The notes: generated by a model from the letters alone, not told the origin. 64,000 nucleotides of DNA from Ensifer adhaerens (GCF_002007205.1 NZ_LAZS01000005.1:1116001-1180000); one strand, 5' to 3'; shown: positions 36,566-45,238, counted from the stretch's first letter. A program made the numbers and translations.

Positions 36566-36941
36566 GTGGACGCCGACAGCGATTTCGGTGCGTCCCTTCC
36601 TGATTTTCCAGGTGTTCTAACCGCAGGCACCAGCCTCGAAGATGCGCGCGCCATGGCTGACGAAGCCTTGGCGCTGAATATCTACGGCCTAGTCGCTGAT
36701 GGGGAGGCGATTCCCGAACCTTCATATTTGGATGCCGCGATGGCCGATCCTGAGAACAATGAGGGCGTTGCCATTCTAGTAGCACTCAAGACTGAGGCGA
36801 AAAAATCGGTCCGCGTAAACCTCACTTTACCTTGATGATGTTCTTCAGCAAATCGACGCCTTTGTAGAGGCTTGCGGACTGACCCGTTCAGGATTTCTGG
36901 CAAAGGCCGCCAAACGAGAGATGGAACTCGAGATGGCATGA
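36566..36941 (+). pseudogene. hicB: HicB-family antitoxin, truncated and frameshifted
   Basis: The frame from 36566 encodes DADSDFGASLPDFPGVLTAG, the core HicB motif, and runs to SVRVNLTLP, where it meets a stop at 36833-36835. Skipping a single T at 36833 restores DVLQQIDAFVEACGLTRS and a normal HicB C-terminal ribbon-helix-helix region ending at 36941. The usual first ten or so N-terminal residues are also missing, and no hicA toxin is found upstream. So this is an orphan relic with two lesions, one a simple +1 frameshift that sequencing error could also explain. Confidence 0.8.
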
Positions 36942-36950
36942 GTATCAGAA

Positions 36951-36977
36951 GCCCGGGGTTCCCCTCGGGTTTTCTTT
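36951..36977 (+). terminator. intrinsic terminator after the hicB relic
   Basis: The stem CCCGGGG/CCTCGGG has a short loop and is followed by TTTTCTTTT. It starts about ten bases past the restored HicB stop, the natural place for the end of a hicAB transcript. Confidence 0.6.
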
Positions 36978-37192
36978 TCCAGTCTGAAGCCATATCGATG
37001 CAGTTCGAATTGAGCCATATAGACCTGATGAGGTGAGGTGAGCGCTGTGCAGTCGCCGCGGCTGACCGGGTGGCGATTAGCTGTACGCCTGCTTAAGCTG
37101 AACTGTCACAGATGCGCACGCTTTGAAAGGTTTGCATCGGGACCAAACGGCTGATAAGCGTCCGTCACCCAGACGAGGAGCGATGAAGCAGG

Positions 37193-39718
37193 ATGTGGGT
37201 AGACGATGAACTTTGGCTCAATGCGGGCCGATGGGTGTTAAGGTTGGCCCCCCACTACGGCACAATCATCACCCTCAATGAGTTTGTGCCGCTGAGCCAG
37301 AACTGTCTGCCGATCGAATTCGCACATATCCTTGAGCCTGATACGTGCGCCATCGTCATTCCCATCGGAGATATTGATCGGCTGCCCCTTGCCTGGATCT
37401 CGGAACTCGACATGTTCCGCGCATTGTATGCAGACGCCTCTTTTGTCGTGCTTGCCAAGCGCATCTCCTCAGACCTCGACGAGCGAGGGACGCACGCGCC
37501 AGAGGTTCTGGCGATTCGGGAGAGAATCTTGGCCGGCGACGCGGTCAGAGCGAACCATGTCGACCATGACCTTTCGACTGCGACCAACGGTGATCAGTAT
37601 GGTTTGTTGATCACCGCCAGCATGACTGGCAACTGCGGCGACAAGCTCCTCGCAGCGGCCGCTCTGGACCTATTGCAACAGGCGAACCCTGCCTTGAAAT
37701 GGATCGTCGCCGACCCGGCTGTCGATCGGCAGCTAGTAGCGCGATCGACAATGGTGGCCCTCGGCCCTGGCGGATACCTGTACGATCTTCACAATTTCGA
37801 GGGGAACACCCTTTACTACCAAAACATAGGAAACTTTTTCCGTTTTGGCTTCGTTGCCCAAGAGTATGACAAGCCACTCATCTCTTTGGGCCTAGGCTAC
37901 CAAGGCGTAGTCAGTAAGAACACGGCGAAGTACGTCAGCCGATCATTGAGCCGCGCTCTACTCATAACGACAAGAGATGTTGAGACTGCTCGCTTCGTCG
38001 TTGATCACTTGGCGCCCTCTCCGCCTCTGATTTCCGGCGACGACTTTAGCCTTCAGTTCAGGGAAAGGCTTGCCTCACTGTCGAGCGCGCGGCCAAATGC
38101 TCCCCCTTATATCGTTTTTTGCGGCAACGCGTCTTTTAGCCAAACGGACACGGGACTGATTGCATCTGCCTGCCAGTCCAAAAGCATCGCCATCCATCTG
38201 ATCATCCAGGCCGCAGAGGATGTAACTTCTTGCGAGGATTGCCTTCATCAGCTTCAAGCCTTAGGCGCGGATGCGAAGATCGTTGACCTTCGGCAGGCCC
38301 TACACACCGAGTTTATGATGGAGATTGCTCATTCATCTGCAGTGATCACCTCGCGATTCCACGGGATGATGCTTGGCTACATGGCCAACCTCCCGGTTTT
38401 CGTCAAAGGCGAGATTGGCGACAAGCGTCATCGCTTCTACTCGACCGTCCCGTCCGAAGAGACCTTCGTCTTCGGCAATGCAGCCGGCATTGTGGACGCG
38501 ATTCTGCCATTAATTTCATGCACGCCGTCGGTCCCAGATAGACCATTGACGCGGCAACTGGCAGGGATAAGCAACATCAGGAAGCTTGTTCAAACGGCCC
38601 TGTCGCCAGCCCTTCTCGAGACTTGCCCGCCACCGGCAAAAATGCAACTAACGCCTACCAGTTTAGGCCCCATGGAGAAGACATTGGATCAGAGACAGCA
38701 ACTTGACGACATGAGCAGCAAGATCGCCGCGCTGAAGAGCCTGGTCAACGAAGAATCGCAGCCGAACATCAATGCGCTGTCCGAGGCCATCAGAAACGTA
38801 AATGTGCTGGCGCTGAACGTGAAGTTTTTCGGCTATGAGCTGGCACGTGCACTCGCCGCCGCGCTTCCCGTTCGGGCGGGCCTGTCTCCGACGTCCGTGC
38901 CGTTAAAGTCGAAGCCGAGCACCCAAGCCGATCTTGAATCCGATTGGGTCGCCTACTGGGCTTCAAAGCTGAAGGTTCCGGTCATTTTCCATCGGAAGCT
39001 CTGGGAACTTTGCTATGCGATGCAGGCGTTCCACGATGCCGGTGTGTTGGGCGAAGGGAGGCGTGGCCTCGGCTTCGGATGCGGGACGGAACCGCTGCCG
39101 TCCCTGATGGCATCATACGGCGCTGAAGTTGTTGTTACGGATCTCCATCCCGAAGCTCAAAACACCCAAGGATGGGCGAACACCAACCAGCACACGAAAA
39201 CACTGAACGAAGCCTTCAAAGATCACCTAGTGTCGAAGGACGTATTCGATCGAAAAGTATCGCTCGAATACGTCGACATGAATGCCATCCCCAGCCACCT
39301 GCGCGACTTTGATTTCTGCTGGTCTATCTGCGCCCTTGAACACCTAGGCAGCATAGAGAAGGGCTTAAATTTCATCGAGAACTCGATCGACGTTCTGAAG
39401 CCCGGCGGCGTTGCAGTCCATACGACAGAGTTCAACTTCACCCGCGACGACATCACCTTCGACCATTGGAACACAGTTCTTTTCCAGCGTAAGCACTTTG
39501 TGGAAATCAGCGAACGACTTACAGCAAAGGGCTACAAGGTCGCGCCGCTGGACTTTGACGTCGGCAACAAGCCCCTGGACAAGTTCATTGACGTTCCGCC
39601 GTTCCCCCACGACATGGGGGATTACATGCGAGACATCTGGGGGAACGACAATAACCACATCAAGGTGTCGGTCGACGGCATCCCCGCAACCTGCTTCGGC
39701 ATGGTCATTACCAAGTAA
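37193..39718 (+). CDS. polysaccharide pyruvyl transferase fused to a class I methyltransferase
   Basis: An 841-residue cytoplasmic protein with three parts. Residues 1-130 are unrecognised. Residues 135-445 form a polysaccharide pyruvyl transferase domain: MTGNCGDKLLAAAALDLL, ALGPGGYLYD and the SRFHGMMLGYMANLPVFVKG segment with the conserved His. After a linker with a helical stretch (500-550), residues 585-841 form a SAM methyltransferase (GLGFGCGTEPLPSLMA, VVVTDLHP, FDFCWSICALEHLGS, VLKPGGVAVHTTEF). Both halves keep key residues. The start is uncertain: GAGGAG lies 12 bases upstream, closer to an out-of-frame ATG at 37183. By eye it is more AT-rich than the core genes. Confidence 0.85.
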   Translation: MWVDDELWLNAGRWVLRLAPHYGTIITLNEFVPLSQNCLPIEFAHILEPDTCAIVIPIGDIDRLPLAWISELDMFRALYADASFVVLAKRISSDLDERGTHAPEVLAIRERILAGDAVRANHVDHDLSTATNGDQYGLLITASMTGNCGDKLLAAAALDLLQQANPALKWIVADPAVDRQLVARSTMVALGPGGYLYDLHNFEGNTLYYQNIGNFFRFGFVAQEYDKPLISLGLGYQGVVSKNTAKYVSRSLSRALLITTRDVETARFVVDHLAPSPPLISGDDFSLQFRERLASLSSARPNAPPYIVFCGNASFSQTDTGLIASACQSKSIAIHLIIQAAEDVTSCEDCLHQLQALGADAKIVDLRQALHTEFMMEIAHSSAVITSRFHGMMLGYMANLPVFVKGEIGDKRHRFYSTVPSEETFVFGNAAGIVDAILPLISCTPSVPDRPLTRQLAGISNIRKLVQTALSPALLETCPPPAKMQLTPTSLGPMEKTLDQRQQLDDMSSKIAALKSLVNEESQPNINALSEAIRNVNVLALNVKFFGYELARALAAALPVRAGLSPTSVPLKSKPSTQADLESDWVAYWASKLKVPVIFHRKLWELCYAMQAFHDAGVLGEGRRGLGFGCGTEPLPSLMASYGAEVVVTDLHPEAQNTQGWANTNQHTKTLNEAFKDHLVSKDVFDRKVSLEYVDMNAIPSHLRDFDFCWSICALEHLGSIEKGLNFIENSIDVLKPGGVAVHTTEFNFTRDDITFDHWNTVLFQRKHFVEISERLTAKGYKVAPLDFDVGNKPLDKFIDVPPFPHDMGDYMRDIWGNDNNHIKVSVDGIPATCFGMVITK

Positions 39719-39777
39719 CACAAGAACTACGGAGGGGAGTCTTTGACGACTGCACGTGTAGCGATCGCGTTGCGTAG

Positions 39778-40815
39778 ATGATTTACGTTTTCTGCGGACT
39801 CCCCTCCCCCCACGCCATGTTCGCGGCTCGGCTTGGAGTAGATATATTCCGGGAACGGTTCCGAGATTACCACTACATTGTCGCCAATACTCTAGACCAG
39901 CTTCGAGATGGCCTTGCACAAAGAGGCGAGCGCCATGCCTTGCTTTATTTTGACGTCCCTGACGAAAAAATATGCCAATCAATCGTGAAGCATGGCATCC
40001 CGACGGTTCTCATCGTCGAACCGGTTGAGCAAGCTGTCCTTTATTCAATGCAGGCTCGTTCACTTTCCGTGCTGGAAGCGCTTCGGTTCGTTAGTCAGTC
40101 AGCGTCAGCATTGTTTCCGATTGCGTCGTCCGAGACGATCGTTCCGCTTAGGCTGGGAACCCACTCGGCCGAGTTGGAAACCCTCATCAGCCGGATATCG
40201 TTATCGTTGGGATTCTCCCTGACCTCGCAGAATGTCCAGAATATCCTGGCGCTTTATGGCCAAGCCGAGGGAGCCAAAATCCGTCCGCTGGCTGAGATCA
40301 TCGACGAAAGGATCGAGCACGCGATCGAAGCTAGATCTAGCGCCTCGAAGCTTACGAAAGGCGAGCGAGAACTTATCAGTGCCGCGGCCAGCAACTATGA
40401 TCCTCTCATGTCGGGAGAGTCGGTTCAGCGGATCACTTGGCCGGTGGCTATGTGCTTAAGCGGCGAAAAACCACATCATGGGCTCAACGGCCCGGTAGAT
40501 ATGACAGGTCCGGCGCGGGCCATAAGTTTCGGGCCATACATGCATCTCCCGAGTGGGGTTTGGCGCGCCGAGGTCACATTCTCCGTCGAGAAGAACTTCT
40601 CCGGCAATTCGATAGTCGTGGATGTCTTGGCGGATGGAGAAATCGCAGTTCTCGGGAAAAGCCCGCTGCCCACAAGCGGATCATTCACCGTTCAGCTAGA
40701 ATTTGAAGTAACGAGGCCGCACGTGCCCTTGGAGGTTAGGACTTTCATCGGGACTGGTGCGATTGAAGGCGAGTTTGAACTTGTCGATGTAACGCTGGTT
40801 AGGCTCGATCCGTAG
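39778..40815 (+). CDS. unrecognised protein of the glycan locus
   Basis: A 345-residue protein with no signal peptide or membrane span. The N-terminal 115 residues look like a Rossmann-type alpha/beta domain (MIYVFCGLPSPHAMFAARLG, LLYFDVPDEK, VLIVEPVEQAVLYS), reminiscent of sulfotransferase or kinase-like P-loop folds but without a GxxGxGK motif. A helical middle is followed by a beta-sandwich-like C-terminus (about 240-345; SGVWRAEVTFSVEKNFSGNSIVVDVLADG), resembling a carbohydrate-binding or accessory domain. It follows the pyruvyl-transferase fusion by 59 bases. The start overlaps the stop of a 12-codon leader frame by ATGA. Confidence 0.75.
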   Translation: MIYVFCGLPSPHAMFAARLGVDIFRERFRDYHYIVANTLDQLRDGLAQRGERHALLYFDVPDEKICQSIVKHGIPTVLIVEPVEQAVLYSMQARSLSVLEALRFVSQSASALFPIASSETIVPLRLGTHSAELETLISRISLSLGFSLTSQNVQNILALYGQAEGAKIRPLAEIIDERIEHAIEARSSASKLTKGERELISAAASNYDPLMSGESVQRITWPVAMCLSGEKPHHGLNGPVDMTGPARAISFGPYMHLPSGVWRAEVTFSVEKNFSGNSIVVDVLADGEIAVLGKSPLPTSGSFTVQLEFEVTRPHVPLEVRTFIGTGAIEGEFELVDVTLVRLDP

Positions 40816-40887
40816 CCTTTGCGTCCATGTGATCAGTGCTTGGCAGCCGACGTCGCCTCGATCGCCGAGACGAATGTTCGGAACGTG

Positions 40888-41647
40888 GTAGGGCGGCAGG
40901 AACCAGAGCCGTGCGCCAGCCGCCGTAACAATCTGGCCGATAGCTGCCGATTTGTGGTTGCCGAGAGTGTCCATGATGACAATGTCGCCGGGTTTGAGGG
41001 TGGCGCGAGCTGCTGTTCAACATAGGCGCGGAAACATTGGCCATTGATCGGCCCGTCGGAGACGCAGGGTGCGGTGAGCTGGTTGCAACGCAGTGCGCCC
41101 GGGAGCGTCAGCGTGCGCCAGTGGCCGTGCGGAGCAAAGGCGCGCAAGCCTTCGAACCCAGCCACGCAGCGGCGTCATGTTGGTCTTGGTCCAGGTCTCA
41201 TCGATAAACACCTGTCGCCTGGGATCGAGAGCACCCTGCCATGCCTTCCATCGCTGACGTCGGCGGACAATGTCGGCACGGGCCTGCTCAAGGGCGAACG
41301 GCTTTTTTTTTGAAGCGCAGCCCCTCGCGCCGGATGAATTGCCACACCGCATTGTGGGAAACGGTCACACCGCGCCCCGCCAGTTCGGCCTTCAATCCGA
41401 AAAGGGTCAGTTGCGGGTTCTGGGTGAGCCGCTCGGTGATGAAGGCGCGATGCGGCTCCAGAATGCGCTTGCGATGGCCACCCATCTTGCCCGGCGCGAC
41501 CGAGCCGGTCGCCCTCTAGCGCTGCGGCCACTTCACCATCGATGAAACCGAGACACCAAGGCGCGCCGCAACCGAACGGCAGTTCTCACCCGCCAGAACC
41601 GCGGCAACAACACGTTCGCGAAGATCATTCGAAAGGGCTGGCGTCAT
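40888..41647 (-). pseudogene. IS630 family transposase, decayed
   Basis: Read on the minus strand, the frame starts MTPALSNDLRERVVAAVLAG (helix-turn-helix) and meets an in-frame TAG at 41516-41518. It resumes through GGHRKRILEPHRAFITERL and changes frame at an A9 run (41303-41311, T on the plus strand). It then continues with QVFIDETWTKTNMTPLRGW (first catalytic Asp/Glu region) and changes frame twice more, near 41150 and 41000. It ends abruptly at ARLWFLPPY, losing the C-terminal part with the last catalytic acid. Not functional. It lies next to the 3' end of the glycan locus. Confidence 0.85.
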
Positions 41648-41946
41648 CAGATACTGGCCTCCGCCCAGCCAGCATCTTGAAACACTAAACCGGCCTGCCG
41701 GCTCACGGCCTTCATAAGCCACTCGTCCAGATGATTGCCGAGAGCGGCAACAGCCGCAGCAGCAAACTAAAGGCGCAGCTCGGGTGGCGGAGCGACTCTC
41801 TGGCGAACCTTTACCCCGAACACGGACAAGAACCGGCTTGCAGTTTCGGGCGCGGAGAAACTGAACGTAAACATCCTAACCTCTCACTCTAATATTAGTG
41901 AGGGATTGAGCAGAGTTTCTTATTCGAAAACAGTTATTTAAAAAAC
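41648..41946. other. intergenic region between the IS630 relic and tRNA-Arg
   Basis: About 300 bases with no credible gene. The half nearest the transposase may still be IS-derived, but I could not identify a terminal inverted repeat. The right part is AT-rich and holds a small palindrome around 41888-41902 (CTCACTAATATTAGTGAG-like). Confidence 0.4.
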
Positions 41947-42023
41947 TGGCGACCCCTGCAGGATTCGAACCTGCGACAACCTGCTTAGAAGGCAGGTGCT
42001 CTATCCAACTGAGCTAAGGGGCC
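41947..42023 (-). tRNA. tRNA-Arg (TCT)
   Basis: A cloverleaf on the minus strand, 77 bases with encoded CCA. The acceptor GGCCCCT pairs with AGGGGTC, the anticodon stem CCTGC/GCAGG encloses CTTCTAA (anticodon TCT), and the T arm is GCAGG-TTCGAAT-CCTGC. It is a possible right boundary of the accessory block that begins after tRNA-Lys. Confidence 0.98.
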
Positions 42024-42057
42024 GTTCCGGGCGGGGCCCGGCGAATGCGGCTGGACC

Positions 42058-42363
42058 TCAGTGAGTCCAGGGCTGCATCCGGTTGAAACGGAAGTTGTCC
42101 GGATAGGACACACTCTTGCGGGTCGCTTCCTTCGGCGCGATTACGCGGTATTCGATGCCGTTGCGCTCGGCGTATGCGATCGCCTGCTCGGCGTTTTCGA
42201 AAGTCAACCGCAGCTGCTGCTTCATGTCGCCGGAGCTGGTGTAGCCCATGATCGGGTCGATGGTGCGCGGCTTTTCCTGATCGAACTCCAGCACCCACAG
42301 ATTCGTCTTGGCCTTGCCAGACTGCATGGCGGTCTTTGCTGGACGATAGATCTTTGCGGACAT
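42058..42363 (-). CDS. complex I accessory subunit, NDUFS4-like (ETC complex I subunit conserved region)
   Basis: A 101-residue protein homologous to the 18-kDa NDUFS4 subunit of mitochondrial complex I, found in alphaproteobacteria. It begins MSAKIYRPAKTAMQSGK and carries WVLEFDQEKPRTIDPIMGYT and PKEATRKSVSYPDNF, the conserved family blocks. It acts at the peripheral arm of NADH:quinone oxidoreductase. The start was chosen by family length; an upstream in-frame ATG would add 17 residues. It lies between tRNA-Arg and tRNA-Pro. Confidence 0.93.
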   Translation of the reverse strand: MSAKIYRPAKTAMQSGKAKTNLWVLEFDQEKPRTIDPIMGYTSSGDMKQQLRLTFENAEQAIAYAERNGIEYRVIAPKEATRKSVSYPDNFRFNRMQPWTH

Positions 42364-42599
42364 GGTTTCGAGCGGCTCCATACTTTTGCTGGCAACATTC
42401 TCGGGCGCCAGCATTCCGTCTTCCCATAACGCAGAATGAATTAAAACGGAATGACTTTTGGCTGGATAAATTTGGCTTTCCGCGGAGAACCGCCGATCTT
42501 TTCCGACAGCTTAAACTGGGCGTCGGCAACGCATCGCGGAACCGCACAATTATCCAAGGGAGAAGCGAGGAGACAGGCGCCGTAATCGCGCCTTAATGA

Positions 42600-42676
<77 letters not shown>

Positions 42677-42918
42677 TGCCAACGGCGCCGGAGATACACG
42701 CTTCGCCCTTGGGCTGCAACATGAAAATTCGCTGACATTGGGTGCCGGACAAGCCCGCCTCACTAAACCACGGTCCAATGCCGTACGAATTGTCCCGATC
42801 TGGAATAAAAAAGCCGGTTTGTCATTCGAATTTAGGAATCGCTCAATCCATTGCGGATAGAGCGGAAACGGCGCGCTGCCGTGCCGTGCCCGCCTCCCAA
42901 GCCCGCCCGAGCGATCCC

Positions 42919-44094
42919 ATGACTGCCCAACTCGACCTCGCCACCGTTCTGCTGCTTCACAAGTCGTCGTTCCTGGTCGGCGCCTTCTGCTTCCTCTATG
43001 CGCGCTGGCAATCGCCGCGCGACGAAGGTCTCGGCATCCTGGCGAGCGGGTTCCTCTTCCTGGCGCTGGCCTCGACGCTCGCAGGCTACGGCGAACAGAA
43101 GTTGCTGCCGCCCCATCTGTGGACGCTCTCCAGCTTCACGCTGGGGATCGGCGGATACGCGCTGTTCTGGATCGGTGTGCGTCGCCTCAGCGCCGGCCGG
43201 CGTCGTCTGGCGGATTGGCTGGCGCTTTGCGTGCCGGTCGCCGGCGCGCTCATCGGTCTCATCACGCATTTTCACGTGGTCAATTACATCCGAGCCAGCG
43301 TCTTCAACGCCGCCGCATTCCTCTTCCTCGCGGCTTCGGCCTTTGCGGTCCTCTCCGATCGCTCGCGAGAGCCGCTCCCGGCCCGCGCCATACTCTCGGC
43401 CGGCATGGCTGTCGGGGCCAGCCTTTGCCTTGCTGTGGTCATTGGCCTTCTCAGGCCCGGCACCGTCCCGATCACCACTACGTACGCCTTCTTTCTCTCG
43501 ATCATCTGCCACTTCGCCATCGCGCTCTTCGCCCTCGTGCTCGTCAAGGAGCGGGCGGAAGCCGCGCTGCGCCGGTCGGCTGACACCGATGCGCTGACCG
43601 GCGTCGGCAACCGACGCTGGTTTCTCGCGCAGTTGCCGAAATCAAGCTGGCAGGGCGATTGCCTGATCGTCATGGACCTCGACCATTTCAAGCGCATCAA
43701 TGACCGCTACGGTCACCACACGGGGGATCAGGTCCTCGTCGCCTTTGCCGAGCTCGTGAAGAAAAACCTGCGTCGGGGCGACGGCTTCGCGCGCCTCGGA
43801 GGCGAGGAGTTCGGGCTCTATCTGCCGCGAACGAGCGAGGGCCAGGCATTCGCGATTGCCGAGAGGCTGCGCCGCGCCGTGGAAGACCTGCAGGTGGTCG
43901 CCAATGGGCAATGCGTGACGGTCAGCGTCAGCATCGGGCTGACAGCCGCCAGCGGCACGGAGCGCTCCTGGGAGGACTTGTTCAACAGAGCCGATGCGGC
44001 GCTCTATGCGGCCAAACGCGGCGGTCGCAACCGCGTGGCATTCGATTCGGCACCCACCGAACCGGAAGCCTTAAGCCTCGACCGCGCCAGCTGA
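42919..44094 (+). CDS. membrane-bound diguanylate cyclase (GGDEF domain)
   Basis: About 391 residues with roughly six hydrophobic segments in the first 215. The C-terminal GGDEF domain has the active-site motif RLGGEEFGLYLPR and, just before it, RRGD, matching the RxxD inhibitory I-site. DLDHFKRINDRYGHHTGDQVL is the upstream GGDEF block. It makes c-di-GMP and is probably feedback-inhibited. No EAL domain. The start is the ATG before TAQLDLATV; the upstream frame is not protein-like. Single gene, with an unknown membrane sensor part. Confidence 0.92.
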   Translation: MTAQLDLATVLLLHKSSFLVGAFCFLYARWQSPRDEGLGILASGFLFLALASTLAGYGEQKLLPPHLWTLSSFTLGIGGYALFWIGVRRLSAGRRRLADWLALCVPVAGALIGLITHFHVVNYIRASVFNAAAFLFLAASAFAVLSDRSREPLPARAILSAGMAVGASLCLAVVIGLLRPGTVPITTTYAFFLSIICHFAIALFALVLVKERAEAALRRSADTDALTGVGNRRWFLAQLPKSSWQGDCLIVMDLDHFKRINDRYGHHTGDQVLVAFAELVKKNLRRGDGFARLGGEEFGLYLPRTSEGQAFAIAERLRRAVEDLQVVANGQCVTVSVSIGLTAASGTERSWEDLFNRADAALYAAKRGGRNRVAFDSAPTEPEALSLDRAS

Positions 44095-44598
44095 TCCAGG
44101 CTCGCGCTTCACCGCAAAACCATCATCAAAAAAAAGGAAGCGGACCCAAGCATTTCCGATCCGCTTCAGATGGAGGTATGAGGTGCATTTTACCGCAATG
44201 CGCCTCGATCCACGTGTGGCCAAATCTTGCCTAGGCCGCCGGAGATTGCCACCTTGGCGCGAGCCTGTGGCTTTGCTGCACTTTTCAACTGGCGCGCAAG
44301 GCTATAGGACGACCGGGCAGCCACAATCGCGCTGTCTCTCCTGGAGTCTCGCCTTGCCTTTGTAAAGTCCGGTCTCGCTAGTTTCACTCCGTACGCCCGA
44401 TAGCGCTCAAGCTGTCGGATTGAATTTTCATGCGTTCGTTGAGGTGGCGGTTCGAGACCGGAATGGCATTGCCGATCTCAAGCCCGACGTAATTTCGTCA
44501 GGCGGAACCATCACCTCCAAACGCTGCCAGACCGCGTCCCCGGAACGGGTACTCAAACCGTCGTCTCGATGGACTTCCAATTGGAAGAACCAGACGAC
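44095..44598. other. intergenic region holding a minus-strand terminator
   Basis: About 500 bases between two plus-strand genes. It contains a minus-strand terminator at its left end and a basic 65-codon minus-strand frame with a GTG start at 44387 and no good ribosome site. The right part serves as the leader of the DUF1062 gene. A small RNA on the minus strand is possible. Confidence 0.45.
44128..44167 (-). terminator. orphan minus-strand intrinsic terminator
   Basis: On the minus strand, GAAGCGGA pairs with TCCGCTTC across a loop of about 15 bases, followed by C and eight T. The plus-strand side has no T run. Both neighbouring genes are on the plus strand, so the transcript it ends is not accounted for. 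Confidence 0.65.
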
Positions 44599-45228
44599 AT
44601 GTCTCACACATTGACGGTCCAGTGGACCATCGAACCACAAACAGCACCCCGCCCCCTTCTTGCCTGCAGCCGCTGCGGCGGCCACCGCCCTTTCCTATGC
44701 AGCGACAAGACACGGCTTAACGCCAATGGCTGTCGGCTCGATGCCTGGCTGATCTATCGCTGCGCGGTCTGCGAAGACACCTGGAACCGACCGATCTTCG
44801 AGCGGCGGAATGTCGCCAATGTCGATCCCGACGCACTCGCAGCGCTTCAAGGCAACGATCCGGCGTGGATCCGCCAGGTGGCATTCGACATTGAAGGCCT
44901 TCGCCAATACACGGACCGGATCGAGGACTTTGCCGATTGCCATGTGGAAAGGCGCGTATTGAGCGGGACCACGGACTGCGCGCGGCTCGAGATCCTCCTT
45001 GTTGCGACCGGCGCGAGCAGCCTGCGTGTCGACCGCCTGCTGTCGACGGAACTCGCGGTTTCGCGGGCCAGGCTGACCAGGTTCGAAGCGGATGGGCTGC
45101 TCACGCTGTTGCCCGAAGCGCGAAAAGGTCTGCAACGCCCGATCAGGCATGGCAGCCGCATCGTCCTCGATCTTGCGGCGGAGGATGACCGAGCCGAAAT
45201 CGCCGAGCGTGCCCGTGGGGCCTCCTAA
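44599..45228 (+). CDS. DUF1062 domain-containing protein
   Basis: A 209-residue cytoplasmic protein from the ATG giving MSHTLTVQWTIEP. An earlier in-frame ATG at 44569 adds ten residues. It has CSRCGG and CAVCEDTWNRPIFERR, two CxxC pairs that form a probable zinc ribbon, followed by an S4-like region near residue 150 (SSLRVDRLLSTELAVSRARL). This matches DUF1062 as I know it; the function is unknown, and the S4-like part suggests RNA binding. It is convergent with the porin gene. Confidence 0.85.
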   Translation: MSHTLTVQWTIEPQTAPRPLLACSRCGGHRPFLCSDKTRLNANGCRLDAWLIYRCAVCEDTWNRPIFERRNVANVDPDALAALQGNDPAWIRQVAFDIEGLRQYTDRIEDFADCHVERRVLSGTTDCARLEILLVATGASSLRVDRLLSTELAVSRARLTRFEADGLLTLLPEARKGLQRPIRHGSRIVLDLAAEDDRAEIAERARGAS

Positions 45229-45238
45229 CCCAGCGGGA

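Noticed and set aside
36252-36785. A 177-codon minus-strand frame overlapping the HicB relic
   Set aside because: Part of it looks protein-like, but it overlaps the well-supported HicB frame and has no start signal. Kept only as possible debris in 36222-36565.
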